The notes under the pieces are model-generated. The model worked only from the letters and a program-made list of their open reading frames with translations, had not been told where the DNA came from and searched no databases. This document shows, piece after piece, positions 12,256-25,200 of a stretch of 64,000 nt of DNA. Origin of the DNA: Protea cynaroides (taxonomy: Eukaryota; Streptophyta; Magnoliopsida; Proteales; Proteaceae); the NCBI GenBank assembly GCA_028583415.1, contig CM053272.1, forward strand, positions 43,454,699 to 43,518,698, in the 5' to 3' direction. A program made the translations under genes and the position numbers. Position 1 is the first letter of the stretch, and each line of letters starts with the position of its first letter.

Positions 12256-14366
12256 TGATAAACCTTGAATGACACTGAGAGGGGGGGGGGGTGAATCAGT
12301 GTGAATAATTTCTCCCTTGGTTTTTCTTTGCTGCCCAATGATATTCACAAAATAACTTGTCCCAAACACAATCGTATGCAAATCTACCTCACACCACTCA
12401 GTGGCCAGGTCTACCAGATTTGCACACCCATCCTGCAATTCATTCCACGCACTTCACAAAGCTCATAAACAAGCAAACCACAACACACAAAAATTACGTG
12501 GTTCACCACCACGGTGAGTGATGGCTAATCCACCGGAGTAATGCCCAATGGGCTTCAGATTTACTCAATACTCAACTTTTAGCCCTTTACGAGACAAGGA
12601 TGCTCACCCTAAATTTTCCCAAAGATAAACCGAGAGGGCGTAATAACGCTGCATTCAGGCATAAAGCCGTTGTCCAAAGACCCATTGAACACACCACAAC
12701 AGATACAATTTTTGGGGCTTATAATGATGCCCTACAATTAAATCCCACCCTAGCAAGACATTCAATATTTTTCTTCTCTTTTTCTTTGCCTAATGCTAGC
12801 ATACAATAGATTCCCATGTACCATAGGCATTCAACATCATTATCCTACTTAAACATACAATAGATTGGTTCAATAAATAATAAAAGAGATAAGAAAATCT
12901 CACAACCAATTTTTCTGATAACTGACGATGTTCTTCTTCATCTGGTAGTCAATAAACCCTTGCCATATGCAATCAAGCTCTTCCAGCCTTCAAGAACACT
13001 TCAATGTATCGGCATTAGCATAAACAACGATGGAGAATGACTGTCTTCAATTCCCAAAGCAAGAAAAATAAAAAATAAGAGGTTTTTCTTTTTCCCCTTT
13101 TTCTTCAAAAACTCCCCATTCTGTGATTTTTCTCGCGGCCAGCAGTCTCTAAAAACATTCTCAATAGAAAGAGCATTAAAAACCTAGCTCGGTGCAATTT
13201 GGATCGTCGGATTTGGCCACCGGATGACCAAGTTATGGCATAAACAAGTTCGGCCCTCCCAAAAAATTCCAAATGGAATCTTTTAAACCCACATGGTGCG
13301 CCCGCGACGCACCGTAGCCGCCGCGCCCGCCGTCTGGGTGTCGAAACCTGATTGGCCGAAGAAAGAATCTCTAAAAATGGCCGTTGGATTTCAATCAAAA
13401 AGGCGGGATTGAACGCAGATCCCTCGGATCCGGATAATCCGCGTCTCCAAAATCGGCTTAAGTTACGGTACCGTGAGATTCGGATCTTGATGCCGCGGCA
13501 CCGTAGGGCGCGTCACACATGATCACGGCTATGCTTGCAAGTGACGAGATCCATTGTATTAAACTGCTCCCGGCCGGCCGATTTGCGCGCGATAGAATCT
13601 CTAAGCGTCGGCTCCGATACACATTAGCCCGCGTCTTTCGGACCATCCGATCCCGAATCTTGTATACGTGGTTCCTTTTTAGCAATTGATTCCGCATCTT
13701 TTCACTATTTATCTTCCCAAAATGCCCCTGAGAAACCAAAAAATGGCCTCTGTAACCATAGAAGTTTTGTTAAACTTTTGCCAGAGACGATTTTCCAGAG
13801 AGCTTTTCTCTCTCCTGGAAAATCGTCGAACATATGGTGTGCGTGCGGGAGAGAAGAGAACCAACGCGCGTGGGCTGCGAGGCCGGCTGCCTTGCGGGTA
13901 GTCGCCTTGCGGTAGCGCCCGCGCGGCGGGACATGCTTGCGAGGTAGGTCGGCTTGCTGGGCCGGGCTCGCCTTGCGGGCCGGCCGCCTTTGCGGGGCGG
14001 GCCGGCCCGCTTGCTAGGCGGCCCGGCCCGCTTGCCGGGCTGGGCTGCCTTGTGGCTGGCCCCGCTTGTGCCACTTGGCTGGCTCCGTTGTGTTGGCCGC
14101 TTGGTTGGGCCGACCTGTCTAGGTGGCATACCACCGTGGTGGGTCCCACCTTCTCTCTCCGGGTCCCACTTTCTCTCCTATTTCTCTCTCATCTTTCTCT
14201 CTCCTCTAATTATTTCACCTCTTCCATGCTTCACGGAGTACCTGTAACAAAGCCGTATCACCTGTATCACTGCCATTTCGCCTGTAAGGTCCGCAGACAC
14301 TCTCTCTCTCATCAAACTGGACCCAGTTGGTCCAATTTGTCAACAATTACAATATATAGGCCAACA
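12256..14366 (+). mobile_element. solo LTR, family C, with GC-rich core
   Basis: A 2111-bp element starts TGATAAACC and ends ATAGGCCAACA, flanked by a perfect AGAAA duplication (12251-12255 and 14367-14371). A G-run with the text GGGGTGAATCAGTGTG lies about 25 bp in. Its 13.28-14.13 kb part is strikingly GC-rich for this window. Bases 13870-14100 are imperfect repeats around GGCCGGCCCGCTTGC. Long open frames there, coding Pro/Ala/Arg-rich peptides, come from base composition and are not genes. There is no retrotransposon protein, so it is a solo LTR. Lineage unknown. Confidence 0.8.
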
Positions 14367-14371
14367 AGAAA

Positions 14372-15989
14372 TACATGAGCGATTTATACTAGGACTCATT
14401 GGCACAAAACCCAATTCAATGCGTCGGTCATTGTCGAATGAATACACATTGCCCTTAGAAGTTTGTAATTATGCCTTACACACACACACAGACGCATGCA
14501 TAGTTACACGTGCATGCACGTAGGCGTGCTCGCACACAAACACACACACTCTCTACATCTACTGCCAAATGCCAAATAAATAGAGTATTAAGATTGCATC
14601 CAACTGTGCGAGATGAAACTTGTAACAGTCGATACCAATTGCATAGGTAAGATTGCCACATGGCTGTACCTAAGGGTGTAAATTTGGGACTAGAACTGAA
14701 TTGCTAAGAGCCATAATTTTTAATCTTGGATTTTGGTTCTATCTTGGGTTTTCTAACGGTTTTATAACTAATTAGCGGATTAGAACTAATTAAGAATCGA
14801 AACCACATGACCATTTATAAGGTATATATAAACCATATAAAGGAAGTTTATTTGGTGTTTGTGATTTGGATTTTGAAATTTTGGATTTATTTGATGTTTA
14901 GGAATGCAGATATCCTCTTTAAGATTTCGGTTCCTATCTATATATTCATATGGTTATACATAAATATCTATGCTTCTACAACAAAAATAATAATAAAATA
15001 AAATCAAAGTATTTGTATGCTTAAGAATATAATGGATATTTGGTTACTTTTCTACTTATAAATGGATTTATTATTTGATCATTTGTATGTTTACGTACGA
15101 ATTCTATAATTTTGGACATTATAACACTGCATAGAACTGATTGGGAAAAAAAATTAGTTCTCAGATTTAAAAGCGATTAACTTATCAAAATGATTCTGGT
15201 CATAGCTCTAAGAACCGTAACCAATAAAGACCCGTCCCAGACTCCCAATTACCCAAAACCGTCCCAATTTCCCGCCTTACATATATAGCGATTTATTATT
15301 ATTATTTATTTTTGTTACAATATACTTTAATGGGGATTGACTATCAAATATAAATCTTCTGTATTAGGATTGAATTTGAATATATATAGGGAATCTCATT
15401 TTGGATGGAGAATATCCAATAGAACAATAAATTTAAATACACGAGTTGCATTATTATAATATCGGTAATAATTTAATATATCAACTTGGGCAATATTAGG
15501 TTAAATCTCAATGTTAACCAACAGCTTACCCAATGAGCTTGTATTGGACCAAAGGCCCAGATACACGTAGAGCCACGCTAGGGCTCCTGCTTGGCCTAAA
15601 GCTTAGCGCGTGATTTCAGTCCCTCCACAATAGCGGCTTAAGCTAAAATAAAGTGGGTGGGATTCTTACACGAGCGCTGTAGGAACATTTTTCCCATCTA
15701 CCAGTTATGAGTTTATAACTACCATGTGATATTTTAGGAAAAAAAAAAAAAAAAACTACCATGTGGTAGTTAGGTTATCACCTATATTCAATAGATGTAT
15801 TGTTAAAATCATTATATCATCATAGGTTAAAATATAACCCATAGGTTAAAATATAACCCATTTATGCTTCTCTATATGTCATTGTTATCCTTGGATTTTT
15901 TTTTTTTAAATAGGACTTTTGAATAGTTTTGAATTATTTAAAAAATGAAAAAATTCAATACACGGTCGATCCGTATGGTTGAGATTCAT
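14372..15989. other. unassigned AT-rich region
   Basis: A (CA)n microsatellite with GCATGCA interruptions lies at 14475-14550. Bases 14686-15260 start with AAGGGTGTAAATTTGGGAC and end in a related inverted text about ...GTCCCAATTTCCC, which suggests a decayed hAT-type MITE. Two copies of TAGGTTAAAATATAACCCAT lie in tandem at about 15823-15860. No gene seen. Confidence 0.4.
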
Positions 15990-16201
15990 GGATCCGAATC
16001 GTCTATTTCCTGTACTTCAGGGAGGAGGGAGATGCCTCCGTCGGATGACCGACACGTAATTCTTGGAAAAATCCAAATCCCAGATTCAAATCAACACCCC
16101 TGGTCGATTGGATGTTGACTCGGATCCTAAAATCACGTGTCGACCATCCAACGGGACATCTCCTTCCTCCCTGAAATATAGGGGGGAGACGATTTGAATC
16201 C
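15990..16201. mobile_element. foldback MITE family, copy 2
   Basis: A 212-bp element with long inverted ends: GGATCCGAATCGTCT on the left, and GGATTCAAATCGTCTCC for the right end read on the minus strand. The flanks GAGATTCAT (15981-15989) and GAAATTCAT (16202-16210) match at 8 of 9 positions, a 9-bp duplication typical of Mutator-like transposition. The centre is shorter than in copy 1. It is non-coding. Confidence 0.8.
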
Positions 16202-16210
16202 GAAATTCAT

Positions 16211-16884
16211 TGGTAATTCGACATGTAATATGTGGAAACAATTCCCAACCAATCCAACAGTTAAATTGCCAAATCATTTCATTTGCATGGGAAAAAGTAG
16301 AAGGCGAAAAACCAAACGTCGCTTTCATTGTTCTTAGATGGGACTCTACAAATAGTAATAAATGGTATTTCGAATCTTCAACATAAAAGTGGAGAAGAAC
16401 TTTCTTTTAAAACAAAGACCACTTTTGTTTTTTTGGTAATATTTAAAAACACAATTGGGTTGCGTGTTGCCATAAGAGGAATATAAAAATATTAACAAAA
16501 AGAGATTGAATAAATAAAGCCGCTTTCGTTTGTGGAGGTTACATATGAAAGAATATAATGATAATAAAATTAAGATGCCAAGGAATCATGTGTAAATGAC
16601 AATTGGGTTCTTGTTGATGGTAACGTCGAAGGTGGGTTTTCTTAGTATCGTTTTGTATGATTGGTTTTTCTTGTTCAATTGGATGTATTCTTTGTTTTTT
16701 ATTTTTAATATATTCTTTTGCTAGTCTTTAGCATAATTTTTTTTTATGCAGATGCCATTTCAACGTTAGGAATAGCTCGGGAGTCCTTGATTGAAACGAA
16801 TGGGGGATAAGGTATCCCAATCCATAAGCCTCCCGCTACTGCAGAGTTTGAGGATGAAAATGATTTGGTTGGCTAGAAGGTCCT
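16211..16884. other. spacer, nothing recognised
   Basis: AT-rich sequence without a recognisable gene or element end. Confidence 0.5.
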
Positions 16885-17765
16885 TGTTATGGGAATATCA
16901 TAATGAGTACAAATCTAACAATCAATGGAGAATGTAAGATGATCCTATAAAAAAGGACATGTGGCATACATCTAAGGTGCGATGAATGAGAATAAGAGAT
17001 ATCCAAAAAATGAATTCCTATTCGACCCCCTAAGGTGATCCAGATATGATGGGGCCAATTGATGGGGGTAGTTGAGCATTTAATGGACCACCATTAATGC
17101 TCATAAATACTAACACCAATCATAAATGTCAAGTAGACTGATTTGACTGGTCAGATCACCATATCATGGATCGAATCAGCAAAAAACATGACTAACACTC
17201 GATAAAAGTGTAAAGACAGAGATAAGTATCAGAAAATATGGGGGACGTGGACTATAAGGGGGTCAAATAAGACCAAGGGGGGTCGTAAGAGGTTGACAAG
17301 ACGTCCCAGGGCCGCCCTAAGGGGTCGTAGCCTATCAACCTACTGTTTCTTAAGAGGCTGATGATTGAGATGGTGGTAAGTATAGAGAGGCTTGTCTGGA
17401 AAGCTTCCTCTATGACTAATATATAGCACAAAGATCTTCAATTGGAGGGGCACTTGGAATTTTCATGTCAAAAGAAAAAACACCTTAACTAGGTATTAAT
17501 CCTCTGGTGTCTTACTCTCTCTATGATTCAAAAATCTCACTTCATTAAAGGGGAAGGAAAGATGGTGGTGGCTCCAGTATCTCAAAGAACTTCCATTTTC
17601 AAGGAGCTCTAGTGTTCCACGAAGAGTTCCATTTTGTGTGTCATTGGAAATCTCTGACTTTAGCATCGGAGTGGCCCCGGAATATATCCCACCCATCTTC
17701 CTGTTGTGTAGATGTTCCATCTACGTGGCAGGATCGGAGAAGTAGAACGGATTCCATTGACCATT
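16885..17765 (+). mobile_element. probable LTR remnant, Tat-like motif (second)
   Basis: The segment starts TGTTATGGGAATATC and contains CTTTAGCATCGGAGTGGCC at about 17657, the motif also present at about 8780. GTCCT repeats lie at 16880-16884 and 17766-17770, but the implied right end is CCATT rather than CA. It is non-coding. Confidence 0.45.
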
Positions 17766-17770
17766 GTCCT

Positions 17771-20549
17771 AAATTAAAAATTGATAACCTTTATTTATCA
17801 GTGCTTTCACATCAAACTTGTTTCATTATTTGTAAAAAATCATTGTTATACTTAACATTGGATTTAGTAAAAATATAAATTTCATTTCAATTTTATAATG
17901 TTAGCTGCATTTTAGTAAGGGGTGGGAAAAAAAATTGAGAGAGAGAGAGAAAGAGATTGAAACACTTAAAATATATAGCCACATTTGTTAGGAATTTAGG
18001 TAGCCATAGATGACTTTGCAAATTGTTTCCCATAACATCAATATAGGGAACCACTATGGGGAATCTTCCATGGAAAATGATATTGATAATGGAAGACCCA
18101 CATGGTCAGGGAAAAAATAAAAAACATCAAAATGTAAAAGAGCATGAGAATGGATCCCCACACTAGTGTTGTGAGATCTCTTTCTTATAGTATTAAGTTG
18201 GAATATTAAAGAGGTGATGGACAACAATGATTGTATTAGGATGTCTTAGAGGGATGCTATTCTAATTAATATGGACAATTTGCTATTGAATATTGAAGTT
18301 AGATTATTAAAGAGCTTTAAATATGTAAGAAATAAAAAAATGGGGATCAATGGTGATAGATCCAAAGACCAATGTGCCTTTAGGTTGACCTTGAGACATA
18401 CAACAATTTTATTGTTGCCGTCGAAATCTAGACTGTTCTTCCTCAAGGAGACATGCTAGAGAAGAAGTTAGGTGAGAAATCAATCCAAAAAGAGGAGACA
18501 CCCTTTTGATATAGAGGAATAAGGATCTAATGAACTCATCAACTACAGCATAAATGGACAAAGAAATAAGGGGATGGCATCACAATGGGATCTTGGTCTC
18601 GAAACGATGGGGATATAGCAAAATTGGTTGACTCCATGAATCTAAGAACTTTTGCTAGCATTGTATCATTTGATCTACGTACTGGAATTAATAACATTCA
18701 AGATTATGCAGTATTAGTTCTACTTGAGCATCCAAATCTGAATTAATACCCTCTAAAACGCCTCTGAACAAGGTTCTACTACATGTCCAAAAGAGAGATG
18801 TGCTTAGAAACACATTTTGTGCAACAACTTTTCCTATAGTTAGGAAATGATCTCATTATCTTGAACCGATCTCACCAGGGCATCAAAAGATATTAAATAA
18901 GCACAAGAGTTGGTCTGACAGGATCCGAGGGATGCCTTCTAATGCTTTAATCAAGAACCCAAACAACAGTAAAAGTGAGTTGAGACTAGAAAAAAATGAA
19001 TAGTCCTTGGGAGAAATCCAAATCCTTTTTTTTTTTTTTTTTTTTTTTTACTTTGCTATCGACGTTAATGCCTTTGACTCGGATCCTATCATGTCGTTTG
19101 CCACATGCCAATTACCAATTGATGGATGATTTTTATGTACAACAAGGGTAATAGATTTAATGACCAACATGCTTTTATATTGACCTTGAAATATATGACA
19201 ATCTTGTATAGATAGATTGAAAACCAACATGTTCTCACGTAGTAAAAGATTTGTTTAAAACGGAAAAAAAAGAAAAAGGATTTGTGATACTGATACAATG
19301 TCAAAGTAGCTTATATAACATCCGATCCATGTCTAAAAGACCGTGAAAAAGACAAAATGATGTAGATATCAATAACCTCAAAAGGCCTTTATTTTTGAGG
19401 ATTGAAAGAATTAAAAGCTTAGGAAAAGGTAGAAAAGAATGGACACATGATGAAATAACTTTAAATCCCTTAATTTTTGTAAAGTTAAATGATTAAAATG
19501 AACATGAAAATGGTAAAGTATCTAAGCAAAAAAAGGAGCAGCATAATAAAAAGACATAAATACCCTTTTAAATATTAATTTATAATAAAATATCTAGTTT
19601 ATCTTACCTAATTGAATCAGTGGTGTCAAAGGGCTAGTCGGGTCCGAGTTGGTTCGGGTTGAAAATTCAATATGAAATCCGTTAATGCCATCTAAAAGGC
19701 TGAAGTAGTGAAATTAAGGTGTAATATTCGGTCTAAATTGGTTTAGTTCTATCTATTATCAGGTGCAGACTCATTGATCTATTTTTTCGGATCGGTCTCT
19801 GTCTAGTTCATACAAAAACGGGACTGGTAAAATATGCTATGCCTCAACCTGAAAGGTGTCTAATAATAATTCGATCCGAATCAATTTTAGATTAATTCAG
19901 ACTGACTCTATCTGAGTTATCGATTTGGTTCCAAAATTAACACTCTATAATTGATCTTTTTATTCTTGAATGGATTCAAAATGGTGAACTCCCTTTGATT
20001 AAAACCGACATCACGTGAAGCTGCTTTAAACGGGTGGTTTAATGTGCGTTTACTGGGTCCCACAAGACATTGAAGTAATAAGTCAACTTAAAGCCAACCC
20101 ATAACTGTGGACCACCTAAGTCATCCTTACTCCGTTAGATCCACCCTTAGGGTGACTGAAATCTAACCAACGGTCTCGATTCTCTATTGGCATATATGCC
20201 CAATCAATATGGTCAATGGATGGTTGAATTATCCGTTTCCTCTTGTGGTTGTTGTGATATAGATAAGGATAAAGACCAAAGGGAACTGCCGTCCGATCAG
20301 TTGACTATCAATCTAAATTCTAATCATGCACTGTGATGTTCATAGATGCTATTGACCAATGGGTGCGCACGACGACACTTGGCACTCAGTAGTCCCAGAC
20401 CACCGGGGCAAATCCAACAAGAATCACAACAATTGAGGACATATCCGACCTCAAAGGTCACCATGTAAAGTTCTCACCTAGTACCGTGTGTGTTCGAATT
20501 TCTAATTTAAAGTAATAGGGGGTGTATCTTTAGATGTAGAGTCTGACCC
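17771..20549. other. unassigned AT-rich intergenic region
   Basis: No gene could be supported; the longest frames are 60-90 codons and match nothing I know. A T-run lies at 19027-19049. A segment from about 19618 (CAGTGGTGTCAAAGGGC) to 19955 (...AATTAACACTCTATAATTG) has weak inverted ends of hAT type. Confidence 0.35.
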
Positions 20550-20793
20550 GATTCATATCGTCTTTTTTCAGTGGTTTTGGGAGGACACGATAATCTACCT
20601 TTGATGGCCGTCACGTGATTTTCCGGTGAATCCTAAACACATGTCAGAGCCGACACCTCTTATTGGCTCGGCTTGTCAATTGAGTGTCGGCTCGAACATG
20701 GATCTCGAATTCACCGAGAGCCACATGGCGGCCATCCATGGCAGATTGCCACTGTCCTCCCATAACCATTGGGAAGAGAGGATGCGGATTCTA
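20550..20793. mobile_element. foldback MITE family, copy 3 (most diverged)
   Basis: A 244-bp element shares the layout of copies 1 and 2: a GATTCATATCGTC start, a GGCCGTCACGTG block answered on the other arm by CACATGGCGGCC, and a centre with GCCGACACC and GTGTCGGCTC. The flanks GTCTGACCC (20541-20549) and GTCCGACCA (20794-20802) match at 7 of 9 positions. The short open frame over it is not a gene. Confidence 0.65.
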
Positions 20794-20802
20794 GTCCGAC
20801 CA

Positions 20803-22249
20803 CTATTGTGTTTGTTTGTTGTATCATTTATAACACATGACCCACATCAGTTTGGATTCTATCAGTAACACCTGATCATATTGCCTCTTATATAACATGG
20901 AACCCATAGAACGCTACGTGATCCGACTAATACAATATTTTTCCTTCACAATGGACTTTGGTTCACTTATTTTTTTGTACTTTACAGCCTAGAGTAAGCC
21001 ACCCTAAAACCGTAAGTCTAAGAAACCTTGTTTTGGGCTTTTAGCAGGAGAATAGTTAGTCTACATGTGTACTTATATCTTCATTGAGATTTTATCATCG
21101 TTTATATCCAGTGAATCCCATACTTTAAAAATAGGTCCCACATTAATATGCATGAAGATGCAATTGATCCGAACCCTTTTTAAGCAATGCCTAAATGGGA
21201 AATCGGCAGAGGATCCATAAAAGTCTACACCGCATAGGGTAACCGTATGACGGCTCTGACCGGTGCTGAATAAGTAAAATCCGGTTAATAACAGTTAAAA
21301 GAGAGCACTAGGGAATAACTAGTACCGGTGTCATGTCTTTCAAATTATTTTTTGTCAACGAGCAGGCCTGTAGCGTACAAACTAATGCAAGAATTGTCAC
21401 TTTCCGTTTAACCAAATTACTTAGATACCCTTCCTATGTCGGGAAACCTCGGACCTCTATTAAGGGTATTGTAGTCATAGAAAGGTATGGTGGGACCATT
21501 TAACAAAAGTCCAGACGCTTCGGCGAGTAAAGTGCTGGAACTAAAAGTTAAAAATTAATTCAAGAGAATAAACTATTAAACCTCACTTTGTCCCCAAGGC
21601 TCTAACCTAAAATTACTATATTACCCTTCGATCCTACCGTCTCTCTTTGGCGGCATGGGTTTATTGGTCTGATAGTACCTGCATTGAATTCCGTCCTTTT
21701 CACAAGCGACGACCAACGAAAGGGCTCCCTCGTGAGTCGTGAGTTGTGACCCTTATCCGAAGTAAGGGTACTGGGTATTTATGTAATTTAGATGATTTTT
21801 TGGATCATTTATTTATTTTTAGTTTAACTATATGAGCATTTTGCAGATATTAATCCGTCGTTGATCAGGCAGATCAGAGCCTGATCAGAGAAATATCTAC
21901 TGCGTCTCTGAGGTTTTTTGGTTGAAGAAGAAGTAAAAGCAGTTCACGAGCTCTCATCAGCTCTGCAACTCACCTCTGTTCCAATTAGAAGCATGTAAAA
22001 AAAGGAAAGAAAAGAAATGAGGAATAGGCGATTTAGTTGAAGGTTAGTAAGCTTCACGGATTTGAACTTCTCATCCGTCTCTATCTTCAACCAACGGATT
22101 CTCGATCGGTTGATTGTAAAGAATGATCGATCCCGCGCCACGTTGTTGTGCGCTGGCTCGATCTTGATTAGGGTTTGTTTGCCGGTTTCTTTTAGTCCGA
22201 TAATGTGAGCTAGAGTTGGTTGGAGAAGAAGATACAAGGTAGTGTTTCG
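20803..22249 (+). promoter_or_regulatory. upstream region and 5' leader of the SnRK2 gene
   Basis: This non-coding stretch precedes the kinase start codon. The leader probably begins in the 21.85-22.0 kb area, where purine/pyrimidine-rich tracts typical of plant leaders appear, but no TATA box or initiator can be assigned confidently. A leader intron cannot be excluded. Confidence 0.35.
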
Positions 22250-25200
22250 ATGGATCGATCTCAAGTTACTGTTGGTCCTGGCATGGATATGCCGATAATG
22301 CACGATAGCGATCGGTATGAGCTTGTTAAAGATATCGGTGCGGGGAATTTCGGCGTCGCTAGGCTGATGAGGGATAAGCAGACTAAGGAGCTTGTGGCTG
22401 TGAAATACATCGAGCGGGGCGAGAAGGTTAGTCGGGCTGTTGGTTCTTTTCCTTTTGTGTTTTAATCCATTTTGAGTTATTAAATTTTTTTTTTTTGGGG
22501 TCATTTTACTGGTCGTGGTTATTAGTTGATTACTTGATTCCCTTGTTGATTACCTTCTCGAGCGGGGTGAGAAGGTTAGTCGGGCTTTTGGTTCTTTTCC
22601 TTTTGTGTTTAATCCATTTTGCTGACCTGTTTCATTTTGAGTTATTTTTTTTTTTTGTTTTTGTTTTGTTTTTTTTTGTCATTTTACTTGTCGTGGTTAC
22701 TGGTTGATTACTTAATTACCTTGTCGATTATTGGTGGACAATGCCGAAAACTTGCAGATGGATGTGACTTCTGTCTAGAAATGGATGAGAAAACTGAACT
22801 TCTGCTCCATTGAGTAATTTGTGGGTTCATTTTTAATAGGAATTTCATTGGTGTTCCCCCTCCCCACCGTCTCAGAGTGTCGGTGTTATTGAGGATATTA
22901 ATAATGGGAATGAGGGGATGGCTTAAAGACAAGTTGGATTTTGATTGTTTCCTTCCTCTTCATGCTGCCTCTCCTAATTTTAAATCCTCAGAGGGAGACC
23001 CCTGCTTGTTTGTATTGATGTTAGAGTTTGTTTATCTTGGTTCATTTATTTCCATTTTATGAAATTTATACTTTGCTTTTGGCGGGAATAATTATATTTA
23101 GTGGCCCAATTCTTGTTGATATTGGTTTTTGTTGTTGTTTGACTTAATTTTGTGTAGTTCCTTGCTCTGTCTTTTTGTCTTAAATGAGTATAATAAAAGT
23201 GTCTGTGTGTTGGTGTACTTTTGGTTTTCTATGCCTTGGTCCAGCAGCTTACCTTTAACGGCAAGGGTCTGAAAAGACCTGGCAATTTAAAATCCTAATC
23301 GGACGAAACCTTCTGAGTCCACAGAAGGATTTTGGTGGCATATTTTCCTGATTTATTTTGAATCAGCAGTCAACCAAGGTCTCAATGGAGTAGATGGAAG
23401 TGGTTTTGAATTTAGTATTGGTGTCTCTTCCTTGTAAGGGTTTTGACGAAGCAGCACTTTATTTTAAACGAAAAGGGTCTGAAAGGTCGCATCCTGTGTC
23501 AGATGGGGACCTTCTGACTCCATTGAAGGATTTCTATCCGATTTTGATGGCATATTTTAGATTTATCTCAAATCAGCAGTCAACCAATGATTGGAAAAAC
23601 TGAAACTCTTATTGTCAATGAAATATTGAGGTCATCCTGATTCTACTTTTATTTGTAACAGATTGATGAAAATGTACAAAGGGAAATTATTAATCACAAG
23701 TCACTGAGGCACCCCAACATTGTTAGGTTCAAGGAGGTCAGTACTGTTTTGATCTCTTCTTTACTTTTTGTCTCTTTACTTTTTGTCTCAAAAAGGATTG
23801 ATGTCTTAAGTTTCCTTTACCATCTTACTCTAGGTAATATTAACCCCCACCCATCTGGCCATCGTCATGGAATATGCATCTGGTGGAGAGTTGTTTGAGC
23901 GCATATGCAATGCAGGCCGGTTCAGGGAGGATGAGGTTCTTGAATCAATCCTTTGGTTTCTTTTATAGTCTAGTTCCTGCAGACTTGTTAATGTTTGCCT
24001 ATTCCATTTTTGGCTGCAGGCCCGCTTCTTCTTCCAGCAACTTATATCAGGAGTCAGCTATTGTCACTCGATGGTCGTTGAACAAGCTCTCAGTTTTGGA
24101 TTTCCATTCTTTGTTTACTATGAGGATGTGAATGAGTAAATTGTCTAACTTTCTGTGTTGACCTTATGAAGCAAGTATGCCACCGAGACTTGAAGTTGGA
24201 AAACACACTGCTGGATGGAAGTCCTGCTCCTCGTTTAAAGATATGTGATTTTGGATATTCTAAGGTACTTCCCTTTTATTCCTTTTCTTGCAATGCATTA
24301 TTCCAGTGCTTTTACTCTTATGTATCATACTGAACCTTGGAGTTCAGAGCTGAAATTACGAAATTTCAAGTGTCTTTATTGTTCTTATGAATCCATTTTT
24401 TCCCCCCATCATTTTAATGTAGCTTTGATCATGCCATGTCTGTATTCCGTACATTTCTGACTTTGGCTGCTTTCTCAGTCATCAGTACTTCATTCGCAAC
24501 CAAAGTCGACTGTCGGAACCCCTGCATACATTGCTCCAGAAGTTCTACTAAAGAAAGAGTATGATGGAAAGGTAAAAATTATTTCTAACTTATGCGACTT
24601 GATATATTTGAACCTGCACATTGTGTGGCTGAATTGTACTAAAATAGCATATCTTTTTACAGCACAAAAGGATGTAGTTTAGATATGCTGTTATTCCATG
24701 TTTTAGTTGTTTCACTACAACAATTTGTGACACAGTCAAGCTGAAATTTAGGAATATGCAAATTTTTATGTGATAATGCTGTTCCTTGTTGCATTTTTTT
24801 TGAGGGATTAGAATATTGATGGTTGGGCTATAGAATGATAAAAAGGAAGTGAATAATGTGCTTCACCACAGTATCTAATTCAGTTTGTGTAGCAAGTACT
24901 TGACTAATGGCTAATTTATTTTAGGGAAATTTATGTGGACCTCCCCTTGACAATTTGTTTAATACGCATCACTACCCTGCCTTGCAATAAATGACACACA
25001 CTACCCTTTGAAAGCCAGATTTGTGACACATAGGTCCACTCTGTTAGGCAAGGGATGTCAACTGGTAATGTGGAGAAGACTGAACCTTTCTAAAAACAAA
25101 AATACCCTTAAGTTATTTGAATTTACCTATTTACCTATTTACCCTTAGACGTTAACAAACAAAATTGACAACCATCATATTTTCTTCTCCTTCTCAACAT

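Noticed and set aside
13709..14149. Long GC-rich minus-strand frames coding Pro/Ala/Arg-rich peptides.
   Set aside because: Several frames are open at once because GC-rich sequence lacks stops; they sit inside a solo LTR and match no domain.
22220..22249. An upstream in-frame TTG extension of the SnRK2 protein.
   Set aside because: The ATG at 22250 gives the family's usual start (MDR...) and expected length; TTG starts are not usual in plants.
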